Origin: Boothiomyces macroporosus
Taxonomy: Eukaryota > Chytridiomycota > Chytridiomycetes > Rhizophydiales > Terramycetaceae
Reading direction: 5' to 3'
Length of the DNA stretch: 64,000 nucleotides
NCBI GenBank assembly: GCA_027604185.1
Contig: JADGKB010000022.1
Coordinates: 62,001 to 126,000 of the forward strand
Part shown: piece after piece, positions 20,828 to 32,951 of the stretch
Layout of the letters: each line of letters begins with the position of its first letter
Position numbering within the stretch: position 1 is the first letter of the stretch
The notes under the pieces: model-generated
The model's input: the letters and a program-made list of their open reading frames with translations, nothing else
What the model was told of the DNA's origin: nothing
Database searches by the model: none
Translations under genes and position numbers: made by a program

Positions 20828-22203
20828 TTACTTTCTGTGAATCATTTCGTCTCTTGCAGGTCCAACACCGATCCATTCAACTAATGTTAAACACTCATTA
20901 TACTTTTAACACCCAAGATTTCTTCAATTCTTAGGACATACTTTTGGCAGTTGGAAGGCAATTCCTCAAACGTACGGCACTTTGAAATATTTGACTTCCA
21001 CCCTGGTACCGTTTCATACACGACTTCAACGGCAGAAAGAACATCCAAGTCAGCAGGGAAGCTGTTTAGAACTTTGCCATTGTATTTGTATGCTACACCA
21101 ATTTTAATTTCCTCGAACTCATCCAGAACATCCAACTTGGTTAAATTAAGACTGAATTAGCGAGCCAATACCTGCTGTAGCCATTGATCCTGTGAGAATA
21201 CTTCATAACCACCAAGTCTAACCAACCGCAGCGTCTCTTTCTTCCAGTGGTAGTTCCCCATTCGCGACCTACATTCTGCAAGGTTTCTCCAATAGTCTTG
21301 ATTTAATTACAAAATACATTCAATTGCTCAGTAGGGAATGGTCCCGCTCCAACACGGGTAGTGTAAGCTTTTATAACACCATACACATGTCCAATCTTTT
21401 GCGGAGGAATGCCTAATCCAGTGCAAACACCACCGATACCAGTGTTTGATGAGGTGACATACGGGTAAGTTCCGAAATCAAGATCCAACATCAATGCATT
21501 GGCGCCTTCCACCAATATTCTCTTGTTGGAGTCAATGGCATCGTGAACATAATTGATAGAGTCAATGACATATGGCTTTAATTTTTCAGCGATAAGCTAT
21601 CATTAGCAAAATGTACTTTATAATTGGCTAATTCTCCTTCAATATCGTAGTCAAAGTTTCCAAATCTCTTTCTCTTGTTTGCGATTATTTTGCGGAATCT
21701 TTCTTCAAACTCTGGAAAGTTGTAGAGATTGTGAATTCTTAATCCACTTCTCGATGCCTTTGAAGAATATGTTGGGCCAATTCCTCTTCTAGTGGTTCCA
21801 AGATCTTGACCAGCAACAGCCAATTCACCCTCTTTGAGTCCGTCAATAAGCTGGTGAACATCAAGAACAATATGGGCTCTTGATGATATGAATAATCGTC
21901 CAGTAACATCAATTCCTTTTTCAACAGTAGCTTCTACTTCCTTGAAGAATGAAGGCAAGTGAACGACAACTCCGTTTCCAATCACAGACACACAATTAGG
22001 GTTGATTAATCCAGACGGCAAAAGATGAAAATCAAACTTGACTCCATTAACTAGAATGGTATGGCCAGCATTGTTTCCTCCCTTCTATTAAAATCAATTA
22101 CTTGGCATCTACAGCAAACATCAATGTTTTCAGACAGTACGTCAACGAGCTTCCCTTTACCCTCGTCGCCCCATTGTGCACCTAGAACTACTGACACTGG
22201 CAT
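20828..22203 (-). CDS. ADSS: Adenylosuccinate synthetase
   Basis: Exons 22203-22102, 22081-21617, 21596-21318, 21296-21172, 21151-20904, 20880-20828; 423 residues; introns of 20, 20, 21, 20 and 23 nt. It catalyses IMP + aspartate + GTP to adenylosuccinate, the first committed step to AMP. Visible motifs: [19 protein letters not shown] (split by intron 1), [47 protein letters not shown] and TKLDVLDEF. The C-terminus [14 protein letters not shown] is only found by removing the last intron. Length is typical of eukaryotic enzymes. Confidence 0.96.
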
Positions 22204-22490
22204 TCTGTTTTTTCGATTAAATGAAAAAAATCAAGAGATGAAAAGAAAATTACTGAAATAGGTAATCCCGCATCACAAGGATGCTGCGGAATGTTTCATT
22301 AAAGGTTAGTCATTCGCTCTCTCTGCTTTTAATATTCTCGCGATCTCTCTTTAATCGCTTTGGTGGGCCTGACAGCGCTTCCGGCTGGTTCCTAGTCATT
22401 CGTAGACTGGTGGCAGCCTTTAGGGCTCGCGATTATAATAATTGAACAGCAAGTCTTTGTTGTGTACGTTAGTTTTATTTTTCTCTGAAA
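22204..22490. other. Divergent promoter region, ADSS / LisH-WD40
   Basis: 287 bp between two divergent start codons. Nothing recognisable beyond pyrimidine-rich stretches near 22316-22340. Confidence 0.4.
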
Positions 22491-24303
22491 ATGACAAAAA
22501 CAGAATCTGAGGAGTTGTTGAAAATTGCCAACAGCAATGTGAAACATGAATGGGATCTCAATAAAATAACGCAACCGAGCCAGGAACTATTCAACGCTAA
22601 AGACGGTAGAATAAAGCAGGATATTTTGCGGTTGATTATCGTAAATCCCACTAATATAGCAATACCTGCAAGATGAAGGTTACTATGCATGTACAATGAC
22701 TATTATGGATGAAGCGAACTTGAAACAAGCGGAAAGATTGGAGCAACAATCTGAAATTAAAAGAATGAAAAAAGCTATTCTGGATGGGGACTGGGCAGAG
22801 GTAAGCTCTCTTGACGCAAGGTAGACAAACTATGCGCCAGGCCATTTATGAGGAATCACAAGTCATTCTTATATGCTGCTTACGAGCAGCAGTTTCTCGA
22901 GTATATTGATCATCACGAAATTCAAAAAGCTTTTACACACTTGAACAAACGTTTAAAACCTCTGGAGCACCTACAAAGAACTCCGAATGAATTTAGAGAC
23001 TTGTGTTATCTGCTGACCTCTAAATCTGTACAAGACGTGCACTCTTACAAAAACTGGGAGGGAATCACTTCTTCAAGAGAGAAGCTGGCTGAAATGTTTC
23101 AGAACATGATAGATTATGATGTTGCGGAAAGAGAAGGTTCAGCGCATGTTCCTCCAAAGAGACTATTGACTTTACTACAACAGGCGGTAGCTTATCAAGT
23201 AGAATATGCGAGATATCACCCAAACGTTACTCCAAAAATCACCTCATTACTGCAAGATTTTAATTCGCTAATCATTCCTAACGCGGTAAAGAGTACATTT
23301 TTGGGTCACACTTCCAATGTTAAATGCGCGGAATTCCTTGGCGAAGATGGTTCAAAAATCATATCTGGTTCAAGGCAAATATTATTAATCTAGTGATAAT
23401 ACTTGTCGCATTTGGGATACTGAAACTGCAGAATGCTTAGGCATCTTGGAAGGACATACATCGAGAATATGGGATATTTCTTGTCGTCCAGATGGCAAGT
23501 TTGTTGCGAGTGGCTCAGGCGACTCCACCGTAAAGCTCTGGGATGTAAAGAACATTGGTGCTCCATGTGTATCTACTTTGCTTGGACATAGTGGGGATGT
23601 ATATACCGTTCAATATCACCCTGTAGGGGTAATCTCGTTATTAACAGTTAGGATTATTTGGCAACTGGTGGTTACGATAAGATTGTACGATTATATGATG
23701 TCGAACGAGAAACAATTACAAAAGCGTTTTCTGGCCATACTCTGTCAGTTTCCAAAAGCATTTTTACCCCTTTGGGAAATCTAATCATCTCTGGATCGTA
23801 CGTTGACTTGACTTTAGAAAGGATAATTCAATCAAATTTTGGGATATTGTATCTGGGTTGTGTATTAAAACTATTTCTACTCATTTGGGTGAAGTTACCA
23901 ACGTGGAGATGAGTTCAGACGGATACTACTTGCTCAGTAGCTCAAAGGATAACTCTAATCGATTGTGGGATATTAGGATGGTACCTTTCACTTACCGTAG
24001 CTCAGAGCAATTCGAAAATTCAAAGGTCACCAAAATACATCAAAGAATTTCATTCGAGCATCCTTTGCGGGCGAATCGCTTATTGTTGGGGGCTCTGAAG
24101 TAAATAGCGTTAATTTTTAGGATGGAATAATATACGTATGGGACAGGGAAAATGGCAAAGTACTTCAGCGACTTCGCCATCACGGCGGCCTTGTGTACAA
24201 TATGATTTGGAATAACAAGCAGTCATTATACCTAAGTTGCTCTGAGGACCAATCCATGTGTACCTGGTGGTTTGACGAATCAAAACCAATTACATTAAAA
24301 TAA
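22491..24303 (+). CDS. LisH-CTLH WD40-repeat protein
   Basis: Exons 22491-22640, 22660-22800, 22821-23374, 23394-23628, 23652-23797, 23818-23980, 24001-24099, 24121-24303; 556 residues; seven introns of 19-23 nt. The N-terminus is a LisH helix pair (DILRLIIQYLQDEGYYACTM) followed by a CTLH-type region (FLEYIDHHEIQKAFTHLNKR). From about 240 there are seven WD repeats (GHTSNVKCAEF..., GHTSRIWDISCRPDG, GHSGDVYTVQYHPVG and others). Intron 3 (23375-23393) has GC instead of GT. The layout resembles the WDR26-like LisH-CTLH-WD40 group, often adaptors in ubiquitin ligase or transcription complexes, but I cannot assign an orthologue. Confidence 0.85.
23375..23393 (+). other. 19-nt GC-AG intron
   Basis: GCAAATATTATTAATCTAG between TCTGGTTCAAG and TGATAATACT. 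Its removal restores SGSSDNTCRIWD, the expected WD-repeat motif. No alternative GT site fits. The TTAATCTAG end is the standard branch/acceptor of this genome. Confidence 0.85.
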
Positions 24304-24317
24304 TCATTTATTGGAAT

Positions 24318-26340
24318 TCAAAGCTGATCAACCTTTGCTACCGCTGCCTATCATCAATATATATTTACCTTTTCATTTTTCTTGTGCATAATCCTTTTCA
24401 TTCTATCTGTCATCAAGTATGGTCGATTAGGGGACCCATCGTTGATATCCAAATCTTCCAAAACAGACAAGAAAATAGTATCGATGGCCAAATGATAATT
24501 GCCAAAGAATATCGATGCAACCAGGTAAGTCTCCAAACTAACAAAAACTACTGTAATTGCTGGGAAATTAATTGGGTTCTTAAAAGCATCTGGTTTCCCT
24601 ACAATAAAGCAGTATGCTCCAACGCAATTGGCTCCAATAACAATCAATTTAGTCAAGAAAAGGGTCGCGTCAGCAACATAGTTAACGGCTACAGTCTTTG
24701 CAGCGTTTCGTAATAAAAGCGCAGTCGCTGCACCAGCAGACTTGAAGAATGCCTTTCCAGTGATTGCGATAAACACGTAGGCGTTCTTGTTGACAAACTT
24801 TACAATTTTTTCAACGATTAACATACAGCATTGAGCACAAGCAACGATATACTTTAGAGCTTTTACTTTGCTTTTGCTGACCTTTTGTTGTAGATGGAAC
24901 AGGAACAGCCTGATTAACTCTACAATGGTGATAATTGCCGCTCCGAGTACCATTGACCCTAAATGATATCGAAATACTCTGCCCAAAGATCTCATCACAG
25001 GGAAGTGAATCTTTTTGGTTTTATCTGGCATCCAGTACCATTCAGCGACTGCTCCTGCAGCTGTAGTTTCAGAAATTGCAAAAATGGTGTAATAAGTCCA
25101 TATGAATCCTGCAACATGGTAGTAAATCATATTTCTGGCATTCGCAGCGGATATTGTGCCAACTATTGGTACTGTGATATCGTTTGTGATCGTTGAAAGG
25201 TACAACAGGATAACCAAAAAGTAGACCATTAAAATGAGAATTACAATGGACAAGAATACAGGTGTTATCGCTACCGTTAAAAATCAAATACTCAGGCCAG
25301 GCAGTTTTCTAAATGCGGCAGATGCTTCATTGATAATTTCGATTGCCATTGAAATCCTCTTGACCATTACAATGGTAATCAAAAGTAGGATGCCGGCGAT
25401 TACCGCAACAGTAACAAAAAAGGCAAACGAAGCTGTGACTTCATTTTGTTGAATTGGCGTAGCAGAGTTGAAGAAGGAAATATTAGCAACCACCTGATGG
25501 CCGATATTAATAACTCCATTTGCAGTGCTGTTTGTTTCATAAGCAACTTTCCTTGACTGCCAGTAAAAGTACAATGCCACAGCACTTCCGACAGCAATGC
25601 AATTCACCAGGATTAGTGTTATCCAAACAAAAATTCCCACTATGAACTGGGCAATAAAGAGCCAAATAAAGGAAAATATAATCGCAGTCCCCGCACAAAC
25701 CAATAATAACGGCCATGTATTCTGCAAATCTGCGAGAACCATGAAGCTGTATTTTGAACCCGAGGTAATTATCGTTTCCAAATTGATTGTAACATTTCCA
25801 GTTTGGATACTAGTTCCATTCAGCACGCTGACTGGAATTGGTTCTGTAGGAATACATCGTGAAATAACTGGGGTTGATGCATATGTGAATGCAGCACAAG
25901 TTCCATCGTAAACAAGCGAGGCAATGTTACTCGCGGTGGGGGTTATGCCATATTGGCAAAGCGCATTGGCAGGATCAGTAATTACCTGTGTAACATTTGG
26001 ACATGACGGTAGACAAATGTAGGTAGCATTAGTCAAATCTGCAAGCTGAGTTGGATTGATGAAATACAAAACGGGGTTCTTGCTTTGATCAGCATAGGAA
26101 TTATTCTTTCCAACGTTATTTACTCCACAAAAGTTGCCCAGATAATCCTTTGGAACCCTGCAAATTAGTACAAGGATACTCTAATTCTTTCAAATCACCA
26201 TTCGTAACCGCAATTTGACAGACAAAGAACATTCCGATCCAGAAAACGATGAATAAGAGCAGACACCATATATCACGACATTTTCTAGTTCTTGATACAC
26301 CAGCAGACAACTGCGTATTTGGCGATAGCTCGCCGCCCAT
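24318..26340 (-). CDS. Choline transporter-like (CTL/SLC44-type) multi-spanning protein
   Basis: Exons 26340-26180, 26157-25292, 25270-24369, 24347-24318; 652 residues; introns of 22, 21 and 21 nt. The N-terminal segment RKCRDIWCLLLFIVFWIGM starts the first helix as in CTL proteins (RxCTDxxxxxxF). A Cys-rich loop follows (about 45-190, NFCGV, LPSCPNV, DGTCAAF), then nine or so helices including FAISETTAAGAVAEWYW and the VFRYHLGSMVLGAAI segment typical of the CTL C-terminal core. The family includes choline/ethanolamine transporters, but many members are uncharacterised. The last exon adds AAVAKVDQL; without that intron the protein would end four residues after the splice site. Converges with the WD40 gene, 14 bp between stops. 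Confidence 0.86.
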
Positions 26341-26398
26341 TTGAATTTAGTTCAAGTTGTTTACGCGTCATGATGTAATTTTAAAAATACAGTATATA

Positions 26399-28175
26399 TT
26401 ATAGCAAGCCCAATTCTTTCATTTTTCTCCTTGTAGTTGCCATTCGTTTATCCACCTCATCCAACAATGATTCAAGTTCATTTTGTTTCTGCCTTGATTT
26501 AGCACCAGTTGATGGAATCCTGCTCAATTCCGCAATAAGCTTAACTTAACTAGTATTTACCTTGGATTTCTCGTCAGACAAACTTTTCAAATCGTTTTCA
26601 AGTTCTTCCTTTTGCTCATAATAATAAGAATGTGCTGACGGTTCATGTGTAATTGGAGATATCGAAGGATGATTCTTTTGAGCTTTAAAATTAGGAGTTG
26701 ACATTGTGGATCGTAATTTCTTGTCGTTCGCTGGCAAAGGCGACTTTACAAATCCAGGATATGGAGATTTTCTTAAATGCTCAAAATTCCGATTGACAAT
26801 ATCATCTGAGGCTTCAGAGTTTAATTTTTCTGAGGGAGGTCTGTGGTAAGCCCATTTGTTAGTAAGAGGAGGTTTGGTGTGCGTTTCTTGTTTACTCCTT
26901 AACTCTTCATTCTCTTGTTTCAAATCTTGAACTAATACCTAAATAAGATAAAAGCTACCATTAGAGACTCTACGTCATATTTGGCTTGATTGAGCTGCTC
27001 TAATAACTTTGCGTCGCTTGTTTTGCCAGTGGTTGGATTAAACTGGAACCTTCTTAGTGAACTTTGCAAACTTTCATTCTCTGCTTGCAAATCCCTAAAT
27101 ATTAGCCATATTTACTCAATAATGAGCTGCTGCGATTGTATTTTCCTTGAAAACAGTTCAAAATCGGCTTCCTTCTTCATGCTTATTTTCTAAGTAAGAT
27201 GCAGCTTACCCTGCTATGTTCATATCTGGAATTTAGTAGCTCATAGTCCATTGAAAGATTTTCCAAGTTATTTTTTAGTTGGGAATTCTCATCAGATAAT
27301 TCTAGATCAATAAACATGTGCCTCTATTCCTTTCTTGCATATCCAAATAAGCACCTTGCAACTCTTGAAGATCAAATATCAGCTCATTTATCTTTAAATT
27401 TGCCTCATCTTCAAGTTTGTGACTGTTTTGAAGTAGCGCATGGATATTCTGATTTTCATTATCCAAATCAATCGTCATTCTTTGGGCAATTTCCAACTGC
27501 GTGTGAGACAGTGCATACCTGTGACTCAAGCTCGACGATTCGAGATTGGTAATTTTGTAAAGATATTTCCTGAATATTTGCTTGACTTTCTTTATCAGAA
27601 AATTCACGTTCAACAACAGGTTCAGGTTCTGGATCCAGCCGTACGCTTTCTACTTCTTGCAGTGGTACAAGAATATCGGAATATTGGGACTGCACTTGAT
27701 CCAGGTTATGATCCATTGAAACAGTTCCATCTGGATTCAGTTGGTAATTCGAGTGCTTTAAATTGCGATCCATATCCGCTGTTTCATCTTCAATCACAAT
27801 ACTGGAATCAGCAATCTGTGTGGTTTCTGGTGTAGTATTTGCTTTTATTGGTGGAGTCCTTTGCACTCTAGGAGGCGACACTATTATTGTTTCAGCAACG
27901 TCTTTTTCTCCCAGTGAAATGGTTTGGAATTCCACAAGAATATCCTGAGATGTAATTTGAGGCGACTGGTTTGGAGTTTCATTCGCTTCGTTTCCGACTG
28001 TAGAAAGCGACTGTGTATCAACTGAAATATTGGTTTTGCTGTTGTGAACTTGAAATTCTGTTTCCAAATCCTCCTCACTGTCGGATAATATCGCCTTGGA
28101 TTTTTTGGACCTCAGCAATGATAAACCCCATGATTTTCTATTTGGCTTGCTGTTTGAATTTTTCAGTTTGAACAT
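26399..28175 (-). CDS. Long coiled-coil protein, unknown
   Basis: Exons 28175-27519, 27496-27322, 27301-27210, 27189-27116, 27094-26959, 26938-26561, 26539-26399; 550 residues; introns of 22, 20 (GC-AG), 20, 21, 20 and 21 nt. The N-terminal ~190 residues are basic and then Ser/Thr/Pro/Glu-rich and look disordered. The next ~200 form predicted coiled coil (SRIVELESQ, QRMTIDLDNENQNIHALLQ, KLLEQLNQAKYDVESLM). The C-terminus ends in a compact helical module (LIAELSRIPSTGAKSRQKQ then DEVDKRMATTRRKMKELG). I do not recognise the family; such proteins are common at centrosomes, cilia and the cytoskeleton. Frame continuity across six introns supports one gene. Confidence 0.75.
27302..27321 (-). other. 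20-nt GC-AG intron
   Basis: GCACATGTTTATTGATCTAG on the minus strand, between GAAAGGAATAGAG and AATTATCTGATG. Using the internal GT would create a stop; using GC keeps the coiled-coil frame (ERNRELSDENSQ). Confidence 0.75.
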
Positions 28176-28338
28176 TCTGGAGAAAAAAAGTCTGAAACGC
28201 TGGACAATTTTTATCCTGATGCATGCATTGAAATACAATCTTGGCTCTATACACGGAATAGATCGTCCTGTTTACTGGTCTTGGAATCAGAAATTAATCA
28301 ATCTTTTTATTCACAGAATCTTATACACAGACCATATC

Positions 28339-30188
28339 TTAGGAAAAATTAAAGGAAGGCTGTTCCCAATTCATTGGCCTTGGTCCCTGAACTTTTGAAA
28401 TTTCAGGTGGAGAATCTGATTGATTACTCACAGCAGGTGGCCTATATGGTAAAGCTGGACCATTAGAGGCAACGACTAGATCTGCATATTGCCCATCTTC
28501 GGCCATAGAGCTGTCCTGATCCTTTGGAGGAACCTTGGGCTTTTCATTTGAAAAGGATTTCTGCCATCGGTAAATAAAGAATGCAAATCCAATCGTGAAT
28601 AGGATGGCAAAGATTAGATATCCAATGAATATTGTGCCCCAGATTCCAGAGCCTGCTGAATAGACCAACTCTGAGTTTTGTGGAGAAGTGTAGTAAGCAA
28701 CCACAGCTGAAGCCCAAAACACCATGATGAATCCCAAAGTTCTTATATAGTTGATGATGATTGCATAAGTAGAGCCAATGACCACATTATATAGAACCAA
28801 GATAAAGAAGATGATGCATGTAAAAGCCCCTCTTGTTGATGAATATTCTGGTTTGGGAAACATGCAATACAATATCAACAAAAACAAGGACGAACTCTTG
28901 ATGATTAATTCAGACTTTGAAGTAACTGTAATCACTCCTTTCTCAGAGTGCGAATCTTGAACAATCCTGATGTAAATAGTCAACTTACTTGCAAGTGGTA
29001 AAAAGAAGGAATGCCAAGGTGAATCCTAGTAATCCAAGTAAAGCATTTGAAGTTGGCTGCAAGTCGTGAATCGAGCTGCATTCTTGTGCTCTTAAATTTG
29101 AGCTTTCGCCAAAGGTTTTAAAGATACTGGGCCAGATTGGTGTGGTATTGTCTGCAAGACACCCCAAGTATGACAACAATGAATTTAATATAACCAAATA
29201 GAGCACATCAATTAGTGGGAAAAAAACTATTATCCAAGGACCACTGACCAATTTACCCACCTTTTTTGATAGCTTGCTTGGGAAATAGCGGATTACATGT
29301 GATATAATAACAGCCGCTGTAGCTGCAATTGCTGCTATAAAACCTGTCCACCAGGACAATACAAAAATCACCGAATTTAAGCTATTGTTGGATGTTCCAC
29401 TTGAAAATACAGAGATTATTCCTTTAACTACATTTAATATCCACCTGGTAGAAGATCCTTGTGTTGTTTCCAAACTTGAAAGAAAACTTTGAGAGCTGAA
29501 TAGATCCCTCATAGGGAATGACATGAGTTGTATGAACTCAAATGCTAATACTATGCATTTTACAATATTGAAATTGGTCCTATTGACTTTATCAAATACT
29601 GGGTGAATATGAGTAATCTTGCGATTGTATCGAAACCAGATTTTTCTCTTTGATGTTTGGGTTTTCTTTCTAATTTCTACCTGCCCTATTATTAGACTGG
29701 TTCTACATTTGAAAAAGGCGTACGATCGACAGAGATAGTATCCTATCAGACCAACGAAAAACATTGCCAGTCCCCACCTGATTTCGCTGTCTTTTCTCTT
29801 TGACAAATCCTGTGGGTCTATTGATGACAATCCATTAATCAAAAATATTATCCCAAATAAAAAGCAGCCGGCGAATCCTATGCTTACAAATTTAGATGGC
29901 TTCAGAAAATACTTGCGAATCGATAGAGTTGGTGTTAGAAATATCCGAATGAATTCATGGAAATTGGACACAAACTTGTCAGAATGTCGATATGCTTCAG
30001 CTAGATACTGAATTAATTCAGTTTACCAGTTCGTCTCTTTCTCTTGCCAGGTAATACTTTCCCAAATCCAAATAAATCTGTACTCCTAGAAAAATTGCAA
30101 CTCCAAACACAAGAAACAATAAATACCCAATGCCTTCTTTAAACTGGCTTTCATTCAGTATGATGGCACTTGAGCTGTATGCACTCAT
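28339..30188 (-). CDS. Multi-spanning membrane protein, tiny macrocysts (Tmc)-like, copy A
   Basis: Exons 30188-30027, 30007-28989, 28966-28339; 602 residues; introns of 19 and 22 nt. About ten hydrophobic helices: one near the N-terminus (GYLLFLVFGVAIFLGVQIYL), two before a Lys/Arg-rich loop, then others including FEFIQLMSFPMRDLF and SGPWIIVFFPLIDVLYLVIL. A second block after the last intron starts SKSELIIKSSSLFLLILYC. The tail is cytoplasmic-like and ends with GPRPMNWEQPSFNFS. Clear paralogue of the gene at 53180. The F-x-x-L-x-S-F-P motif and helix layout recall Dictyostelium tiny macrocysts proteins, but this is tentative. Start at 30188 aligns with copy B. It begins 76 bp after the prominin-like A stop. 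Confidence 0.75.
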
Positions 30189-30264
30189 TTCCAAGGGAAC
30201 TTTTTCAACTAGCCCAAAGCCAGTGTTTCACAAGTTATCAAAACAATTATTTTTATTCAACCAT

Positions 30265-32893
30265 CTAGAATACCATTGGAGAATCTTCGTCATCGTCCAT
30301 TGGGTGGGTTTTGCTTTTCTTGACAGCAGCAGCTTGCTATGATTAACTCCAATTACCTTCTTCTTGCCCTTTTTCTTGCCTTCTTCAGGTTCTTCAGGGT
30401 CAATTTTAAAGTATTTAGCAAACAGTCTGTTTGAAGCGTAGATCAGGGCAGGGATTGAGATAGCAGCAACAAATCCTAGCAGGGCGTAAGAGAGCCAGAG
30501 AGCGTCGAGTCCACCACTACATTAAATAATGTTACAGTAATTGACCGCAAATAGCATCCTGCACTGCATTAATATTGTTTGCCAAGTCATAGCACTGTAA
30601 TGAGTTGTAGAGCGTGGTTTGGATTGTGGTCAAGCTTGTGAGAATATTAGCTTTGACGCTGGTAACTACTGTAGTCAGCTAGCGGTTAGAAGAATAGTAC
30701 ATTTGCTGAGGCGTTTCCGGCAAAGTAAGTTATTCCAGTAATAGAGTAATTATAGTAATCTGGAATAGTAAGCGCAGTGGTCTAATTTAGCATATAGTTA
30801 CTTGCAACGTATTGACACTTGTTTTCAGCGTAGTAACTTGGTCTCCCATTGTATTTGTGGAAGAAATAAGTTGATCAATAATACCACCAGAGTTTGCTAA
30901 CTGCCCAATCAGGGTTTGTGCATTTGCCACTTGGGAATTAAATTGATTGATGGAGTTTGTAATATCTGATGAATTTGGACTTCCTGGTTGATAAGTAAAC
31001 AAGGTTTGGTTAACCTGGCTGGGAGCTGGCAAGCTGTTATTCAACGAAATTAAATTTGTTTTCAAATTAGGCAAGGTAGTGTTTGCCAAGGTATTCAAAG
31101 CAGTCAAATTCAATCCAGAAAGATCCAAACTGGTCAGGTTAGAAAGCTGACTGGTAGGGCTGTTGGACAAAGTCAAGACACTATTCAAGTTCCACCCGTT
31201 GGACAAAGAGGAAAAGTTTAGAGAATTGATTTGGGTACTTGCTTGTGAAGTAATATTCACTTGGCTTGAATTAATCAGTCCCAAATTAACAGCAATGGTA
31301 ATCAAGGAAGCATTTTGAGCGCATTGCGTCCTGGCAGTGGAAAATTCATTGATAGATTGCTGCATACTAGGGGAAAGAGCACTAGAATTAGCAATAAGCG
31401 GAGGATTTGTTTCAAAAACTACATAGCATACTAGGTTAGAAAATACTAACCATCTCCCAAAACCAAAGCTAATACGAACATTACGATAGCAAACAGCTGA
31501 ATCAACAGATAGAATGGAGTAATACACAAATTGCATCTAAATTAGTAAGCACAAACCCTTTCACTGCATGCGCACGTTTTAAACCCAATCCAAATGAAAA
31601 TACAACCAAAATAAAGAGAATCAAACTGCTAAGAGCAATCATACCATCTGCTCTGTAAGATTCATAACTAACAACTTGATTGTAATTTTGGTTTACAGTG
31701 TTAATTCCCCCAGAAATAGACGTGTCCAAACTACTTTGCATGGAAGCGATGGACGAAGTGATGCTGTTCTGTGCGCTTGTCAAGGAAGATTCAGCAGATC
31801 CTTTAAAAGCTAATTTAAATATGTATTACAGCTTCCCGCGGAGGTAATTTGTTGTTTCACATTGACAGTAAGAGTAGTGACTATTCCCTGAATTTGAACC
31901 GCAAATGCAGTAAGATTAGGCATATTGTTTAAACTGCTCATAGTACTGGCACCATCTGGAGCTTGGTTGATTTGCGTTTGAGCGTTGGAAGCTAAACTCG
32001 CAATATTTCCTGCACTGATCGCATTGGTCAATTTAAATTGATCAGTTCCATTGATGATTTGTTGATAGCTGGCCCACACCGAGATTATCGAACTAATATT
32101 TGTAACGGCTAAATTAGCAGCAATTACTTGTTGCCAAATTGTTTACATTAGATACCAGGCTTGTTTTAGTAGTTGAAATGTTATTACCATTACCAATCAA
32201 AACCACCACCTGATTCTGGGTACTATTCATGGCGTTAGCAAGGCTGTTCATGTTTTGGACGACACCCAGTGTATATAAAGCTGAAAAATCGACTGCGGAA
32301 GTAGTAGCATCAATTGAATTGTTGATTAATACTTCAATTGAATTAAACGCCGTGTTGATTGCAGGATTAATCGCATCTACTATCAACCCCGCGCTTGACA
32401 GTGTACCATCAATGCTAGTCTGTAAACTTTTGACTGTACTATCTAAAGAATTTCCTCCTGTGAAACTGGTTAACGCGCAAACACTATTATCAAAGTCATT
32501 AGTACAGGTAGACAATGTAAATCAAAATAATCCAGAAAATTCCAATCGCTTTTTGGGTTGCACTGGATTTAGTTTTCCTGGCGTGCTTCTGCCGAATACT
32601 TTTCATGCAGCAACATAAAGCGCAGCATTGGAAGAGACACGCGAATAACGTCCACAATAACGAAAGAACCAAGATAGCAAGCAATATCCCGGCTCCCTTG
32701 ATGTTAAATGTATCATTACCAAGTAGTAGCTTGTTGCCTTTGAAGTATCCACGTATTGGCCATTGCCAGTAGTTGCTATGGGAAAAGTATTTCCACTTCT
32801 CGTAGCAATTCTAATACTCTTGGCTAAGCTGACCCATGCACCTAGCCCGTATCCTAAGTTTGAATAAACAACATTTATTGCGGAGGTATTCAT
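30265..32893 (-). CDS. Prominin-like five-TM glycoprotein, copy A
   Basis: Exons 32893-32720, 32696-32506, 32483-32128, 32108-31830, 31809-31557, 31536-31451, 31430-30802, 30781-30701, 30678-30536, 30516-30357, 30336-30265; 807 residues; ten introns of 19-23 nt. The topology is that of prominins: outside N-terminus, TM1 (LGAGILLAILVLSLLWTLFA) followed by a Cys cluster (CCALCCCMK), TM2, a large Asn/Ser/Thr-rich loop, TM3 and TM4 (FILVVFSFGLGL; CNLCITPFYLLIQLFAIVMF), a second large loop, and TM5 (LSYALLGFVAAISIPALIY). The cytoplasmic tail is Lys-rich (EEGKKKGKKK) with an acidic end. Many N-x-S/T sites lie in both loops. Prominins bind cholesterol and shape membrane protrusions. No conventional signal peptide is seen at the chosen Met. 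Confidence 0.8.
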
Positions 32894-32943
32894 GCCTGAA
32901 TTCAGAAAGTATAATTTTCTTCTGTTGAACTTATACTATGCTC

Positions 32944-32951
32944 TGACGTCA
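32944..32951. promoter_or_regulatory. CRE-like palindrome upstream of prominin-like A
   Basis: TGACGTCA, directly followed by a second half site TGACGTG (TGACGTCATGACGTG). It lies about 50 bp before the start codon at 32893 on the minus strand and matches the classical bZIP (CREB/ATF) site. Function not shown. Confidence 0.4.

Noticed and set aside
22260..22440. Possible tRNA or structured RNA in the ADSS/WD40 promoter region
   Set aside because: No cloverleaf, no B-box-like sequence, and no convincing pairing found by eye.
32484..32893. Several short membrane ORFs on the minus strand as independent small genes
   Set aside because: They join in frame through ten short introns into one prominin-like protein matching its paralogue exon by exon.
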